The notes beneath the pieces were generated by a model. The model was not told where the DNA came from. It worked only from the letters and a program-made list of their open reading frames with translations, and made no database searches. The position numbers and the translations under genes are program-made. A stretch of 39,894 nucleotides of DNA from Bacteroidota bacterium (GTDB lineage Bacteria; Bacteroidota; Bacteroidia; Chitinophagales; Saprospiraceae): contig CAUJEY010000186.1 in NCBI GenBank assembly GCA_963169325.1, forward strand, positions 1 to 39,894, read 5' to 3'. Every line of letters starts with the position of its first letter. Position 1 is the stretch's first letter. Positions 36,636 to 39,894 of this stretch are shown here, piece after piece.

Positions 36636-39185
36636 CTAAAACTGTATCAACACCTGCCCCCGAATCCCATACTTGGCAGCCCCCGGATGGTCCAGGTACG
36701 TAAACCGCCGCACCAGATCGATGCGCAATACCTTGAAGATGTTGCTGATACCAACGCTGGCTTCCACGTAGGGTTTGGCCTCTAAGGTGTATGAAATGGG
36801 TGAACCGTCGGGGTAGGTGGGGAAACGGTAAAGGCCTGAGCCCTCTGTGGGCACGTTGGTGGGCGTGACGGCGCCGTACAACACTTTTACGGACGCCATT
36901 TCCCGGAGTTTGAGTTTCCGGACCAGCGGGACTTTATTGAGGAAAAAACCGTAAAAATTGTGATCCATATTCAGGGCCACGTAGCGGTCGCTGATAAATT
37001 CCATAAAATTCATCAGGTTATAGGAGTACAACTGGTACACGTAGGTTTGATTGGCCCGGTGAACGGTCAGGAGCGGGTAGGGAACTTTGCCGAATACCGC
37101 CCCGGCTTCCAGGTAGAGGTAGTTGTATCCAATGGGCGGCAAGTTTGTAAATTTGTAAAAACTGGCGCGCAGTTCCTGGAAGTCGTATTCGCCGCCGTAA
37201 AACCCGTCGATACCGCGGGCGTAGCGCAGGGTGGTAATATAGTTCACCGTAATGGGCTGGCGATAGGTAGCGGTTTGGAAAAACTTCTCCCCCGGGGCAT
37301 ATCGCAATTGCAGGTATAGTTTGGACGTCGTGATCGGATCGTCTGCGGGTTGGCCGGCATCGATGGGATCGAAAGTGAGCGCGCCGGCCGGCTTTTGGAT
37401 TTGATGTTCATATCCGACCGTGTACGAAAAATGGTTTTTGAATTCCCGTTCGTGTTCCAGGTTTAAACGATTGAAATAGATGAACTTATCATTTACGCCG
37501 CGCACGAAAGAGGTGAACAGGTTGTTGGTTTGCGCTTGCGCCAGTTCCTGACCGGGAATCCGAATATCTTGCTGGTATTGCACCCGGAACAGGTTGAACG
37601 GAAACTGGTTGTACGCAGTACCCTTCAAGGCGAAAGTGCCCGTGCCGCCGAACTTCCAGCGCTGGTCTTTGAATCCATAGGCTGTATATGCTTCCACGTT
37701 AAACCGTTTGCTCAGCGCGGAAGAAGTGCGTCCGCCGAAGCGCAGACGCGCGCCTTCCACGGTGTTGAAGGCATAAAAGGTATTGATGGGGCCGATCTCA
37801 AAATTAGGGCCGGCATTGACGTAACCGATGGCGGCAATCAGCAGGGCTTTGGCGGTGTTTTTGAACAGTTTAGTGTGTTGCAGGCTGTCCATATTGCCGT
37901 AAGTGGCGGCTTCGGCGTCGTTGAGCGCAATATGTCGCGCCGAAGACCAATACGCAGAGTCGCTGCGTTCGGCGCCGGGCAGGTACTCCACGTCGGCAAA
38001 ATTGTCGCGAAACAGGGTGTCGGGCAACTCCGGATTGATCTGCGGCGACCGGTGCGACAGCATGCGCTGGCCGAACAATCCGGCGCCTTTGCGGGTAACG
38101 CCGAAGTCCATCCGGTAGTCTTCGTAGGCCAGCACCCATTTGCCGGAAGGCAGGCGCTGAAATTCCTGTTGCAGTTCGAGGGTTTTAACCCAATTCAGGT
38201 TGATTTCGGGGTTGACCGTAAAACTTGCGCGCACTACCGGGTAGGTGCTGTCGAGGGCAATGTACAGGTCGCCCTGCAGCAGCATATCCGTTTTATTCCT
38301 GGGGTAAAATGCCAGCCGTACCACCTTGCTGCCGCTTTCCTCGGTAGTGTCCATGGGGTAGTAGCGGTAAAACATGGGCGCCAGGTTCGAGATCGGGCTG
38401 AGGAAATGGTCGGTGAGCAGCACCACGTAGTTGTCGTACAGGTTGACGTCCTGGTTGAGGTAGCGCAAGGCTTTGTTTATGCCTTCCTGTTCGAGGTAGC
38501 CGGGGAATTTGACCTGTTGATTGCCTTTGATGAGGAGTTTGCGGCGTTTCGGATCCGAGCGCAACACGAGGTCCTGAATATTTTCCTGTAAAAAAACCGG
38601 CACCACGGCGAGGCCGTCTAATTTAGTCGTGTCGGTGTTGTCGAGCAGAAATCGCAGGCCTTTGAGCGCTTTTTTGTCTTTTACTTTATCCGGCAGGTTG
38701 CTGAGGCCGAGCAGCACCTTTTCGTATTGTTCTTCCTTAAAGGTTTTCAGGTTTTCCACCCGGTTTTTATCGCGGTTTTCCACCACGAGTTTGATGAGTT
38801 CTACTGCCGGGTTGTTTTTGTTGCGGTATTTGCCGGATTTTATGGTAACTTCCTGTATTTGAGCGTTTTCGGCTTGAAGGGCAATGTCAATCGTCTGACT
38901 TTTGCCGGCGACTACGGGTACTGTTTGGGTGCGGTAGCTGAGCGCGGTAAAGCGCAATTTGGTGAACGCTGTTTGCGATTTTATTTCATAGTTGCCGTTT
39001 TCGTCGCTGCGAACGCCTAAGGGAGTGCCGGGCACGCCGATGCCGGCAAAAGGAACCGGTTGTTTGGTTTCGGCATCGGTGACGCGGCCTTTAACCAGGG
39101 TCAATGCCGGCTGCGCTACACTCCAAAAAGGGATTACCAAACAACTGATCAATACCGAAAATCGGAAATGAAAGGATTTAAACAT
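36636..39185 (-). CDS. DUF5686 outer-membrane protein with N-terminal carboxypeptidase-regulatory-like domain
   Basis: The product has 849 residues. A signal peptide ends PFWSVAQ. Residues about 30-110 are a CarboxypepD_reg-like Ig domain (VKGRVTDAETKQPVPFAGIG ... NGNYEIKS), followed by a region with the DUF5686 signs KYRNKNNPAVELIKLVVENR, YVVLLTDHFLSPISN and a long C-terminal set of alternating amphipathic strands ending in IRGQVLIQF, with terminal Phe as in outer-membrane barrels. The family is found in Bacteroidota outer membranes and has no firm function. It stands alone on the minus strand, convergent to the T9SS pair with 7 bases between the stops. A remnant of another copy's end lies at 32187. 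Confidence 0.88.
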   Translation of the reverse strand: MFKSFHFRFSVLISCLVIPFWSVAQPALTLVKGRVTDAETKQPVPFAGIGVPGTPLGVRSDENGNYEIKSQTAFTKLRFTALSYRTQTVPVVAGKSQTIDIALQAENAQIQEVTIKSGKYRNKNNPAVELIKLVVENRDKNRVENLKTFKEEQYEKVLLGLSNLPDKVKDKKALKGLRFLLDNTDTTKLDGLAVVPVFLQENIQDLVLRSDPKRRKLLIKGNQQVKFPGYLEQEGINKALRYLNQDVNLYDNYVVLLTDHFLSPISNLAPMFYRYYPMDTTEESGSKVVRLAFYPRNKTDMLLQGDLYIALDSTYPVVRASFTVNPEINLNWVKTLELQQEFQRLPSGKWVLAYEDYRMDFGVTRKGAGLFGQRMLSHRSPQINPELPDTLFRDNFADVEYLPGAERSDSAYWSSARHIALNDAEAATYGNMDSLQHTKLFKNTAKALLIAAIGYVNAGPNFEIGPINTFYAFNTVEGARLRFGGRTSSALSKRFNVEAYTAYGFKDQRWKFGGTGTFALKGTAYNQFPFNLFRVQYQQDIRIPGQELAQAQTNNLFTSFVRGVNDKFIYFNRLNLEHEREFKNHFSYTVGYEHQIQKPAGALTFDPIDAGQPADDPITTSKLYLQLRYAPGEKFFQTATYRQPITVNYITTLRYARGIDGFYGGEYDFQELRASFYKFTNLPPIGYNYLYLEAGAVFGKVPYPLLTVHRANQTYVYQLYSYNLMNFMEFISDRYVALNMDHNFYGFFLNKVPLVRKLKLREMASVKVLYGAVTPTNVPTEGSGLYRFPTYPDGSPISYTLEAKPYVEASVGISNIFKVLRIDLVRRFTYLDHPGAAKYGIRGQVLIQF

Positions 39186-39592
39186 GCGTGTTTTTGTCTG
39201 CTGTTCTCGCCAAAACTACGCCAATTCCTGGGTAGCTGCGGTTTATTAAAACGAAAACGTTCACCTTCGGTTCTGCTGAATACGTTGAAAGGGATGCGAA
39301 GGCTGCGTTTTCGGTGTGTTTTCGTCGCAAAATTAAGGAAAAGCGTTTTTTTAAACTGTTAAGGTCTGGCAAATGACGGAAATTAGACGTGGGGGGCGGG
39401 GAAAAGGTCACTGGGAGGGGATTGCCGGGAGGCACGGAATGAGGGTTAAAAAAAAGCCTTTTAGCCGATTGGGATATTTGTTCGGAAGAAGTATGTTTGA
39501 GAAAATTTTAAACGAAACTATTTTGATAGGGTAAATCTTGCCGGAAGACGATACTCCCGAAAATGAATAAGCAAAAAAAAGAAAGAAAATAA
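39186..39592. other. Intergenic stretch without a recognisable gene
   Basis: About 400 bases upstream of the DUF5686 gene. On the minus strand, bases 39218-39211 read TAGTTTTG, a full match to the -7 box TAnnTTTG, 26 bases before ATG 39185, and are the likely promoter of that gene. A weak hairpin (ggttaaaa with ttttagcc) lies near 39445-39465. Beyond that I see nothing; short frames here have no coding character. Confidence 0.5.
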
Positions 39593-39787
39593 TACCTTTC
39601 CGGAAGACAGTTGCAGTTTTTAGATTTGCTAAAAAGCTACATTTTGGAGAAAGGTGAACTGCATAAACGCAACTTGATTGAATCTCCCTTTACGATGATA
39701 CATCCCCAAGGAATAAGAAGTGTTTTTAGTGCACAAGAGATCACCGAAATATTAGTACAGTGTAAATTAAGTTTCTTTGTATTTTAG
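39593..39787 (+). pseudogene. C-terminal remnant of a type I restriction R subunit-like protein (EcoEI_R_C type)
   Basis: An open frame following TAA 39590-39592 reads SGRQLQFLDLLKSYILEKG, then ESPFTMIHPQGIRSVFSAQE and ITEIL. This pattern (FL..L..YI...G, PF..IHP.GI..VFS..EI.EIL) is that of the C-terminal domain of some HsdR-type restriction subunits. There is no start and nothing of the helicase or nuclease part upstream. The homologous part stops near 39755, where the insertion-sequence end appears to begin; the frame then runs on to TAG 39785-39787. It is a remnant, not a working gene. Confidence 0.5.
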
Positions 39788-39894
39788 ATTTTCTGGGTTG
39801 ACGCCTACGTAATGCCGGTTCAATTTCTTTCTGGCATCGGTGATGGAAAATTGCCAGTTAACCTTAATCTGCTTTTGTTCCCGTTCTTTGACAT
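39767..39894 (-). mobile_element. C-terminal end of an IS630-like transposase (partial, runs off the right edge)
   Basis: On the minus strand a frame enters from the right edge and ends at TAA 39769-39767. It reads VKEREQKQIKVNWQF, then SITDARKKLNRHYV and a basic end. The W-x-F-x-I-x-x-AR-x-KL-x-R-x-Y pattern is that of the C-terminus of IS630/Tc1-type transposases. The element's end would lie at a TA near 39756, just before cagtgtaaattaag, which suits the TA target of this family. The element interrupts or abuts the restriction-subunit remnant. Confidence 0.5.

Noticed and set aside
37530-38591. Plus-strand open frame of 353 codons opposite the DUF5686 gene
   Set aside because: The minus strand encodes a full family protein with signal peptide; the plus-strand frame is a shadow.

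Overview
The window looks like a chromosomal segment of a Bacteroidota bacterium, most likely a Saprospiria-type gliding or filamentous organism. The reasons are several large secreted proteins with C-terminal type IX secretion (T9SS) sorting domains, a propeller-type LytS/LytTR two-component pair, a DUF5686 outer-membrane protein, a CcmE/CcmF pair of Bacteroidota type, weak Shine-Dalgarno sites, and several good matches to the Bacteroidota -7 promoter element TAnnTTTG. The genus is inference; no rRNA or tRNA gene is visible.

Layout. 1-1270: the tail of an unknown gene and a secreted protein with three C-terminal repeats. 1418-10363: one giant secreted protein (2981 aa) built from seven capped leucine-rich-repeat modules (63 repeats by hand count), Cys/Asp-rich MopE-type motifs, an SprB-like repeat, dockerin- and cohesin-like parts and a T9SS tail. 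10676-12057: a small lipoprotein and an unrecognised 251-aa protein. 12109-15103: a nucleic-acid end-repair cassette with three parts: an HNH protein whose C-terminal half is an RNA-ligase-like domain lacking the catalytic residues, an intact Rnl2-type RNA ligase, and a bifunctional HD-Pnk end-healing enzyme. 15108-19102 (minus): a LytTR regulator and its propeller sensor kinase. 19400-21027: a small T9SS protein and a tail-fibre-like secreted protein. 21220-22758 (minus): a membrane TPR/receiver/AraC regulator without a kinase. 22982-26205: CcmE (Cys-type) and CcmF. 26372-31198: a glycan assembly group (ArnT/PMT-like transferase, nucleotide-sugar epimerase, flippase-like membrane protein, GT2 transferase). 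31206-32135 (minus): a DUF4240 protein and a GIY-YIG-type toxin-like domain in one frame, separated by a single TGA. 32187-32300: a decayed 3' end of a second DUF5686 gene. 32426-36628: two T9SS surface proteins. 36636-39185 (minus): the intact DUF5686 protein. 39593-39894: a restriction-subunit-like remnant abutting the end of an IS630-like transposase.

Four intergenic gaps hold long inverted repeats (10384-10631, 13051-13227, 26217-26364, 29038-29357). Three of them share the word TGCGTGAAAT/ATTTCACGCA, and two have nearly the same outer ends, so they appear to be a dispersed non-coding repeat family.

The most unusual biology is the repair cassette. HD-Pnk next to a ligase is a known pairing: HD-Pnk heals 2',3'-cyclic-phosphate and 5'-OH ends and the ligase seals them. 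The adjacent HNH/dead-ligase fusion resembles the ligase along its length but has lost the motif I lysine and the motif III and IV glutamates, which suggests a break-sensing or scaffold role.
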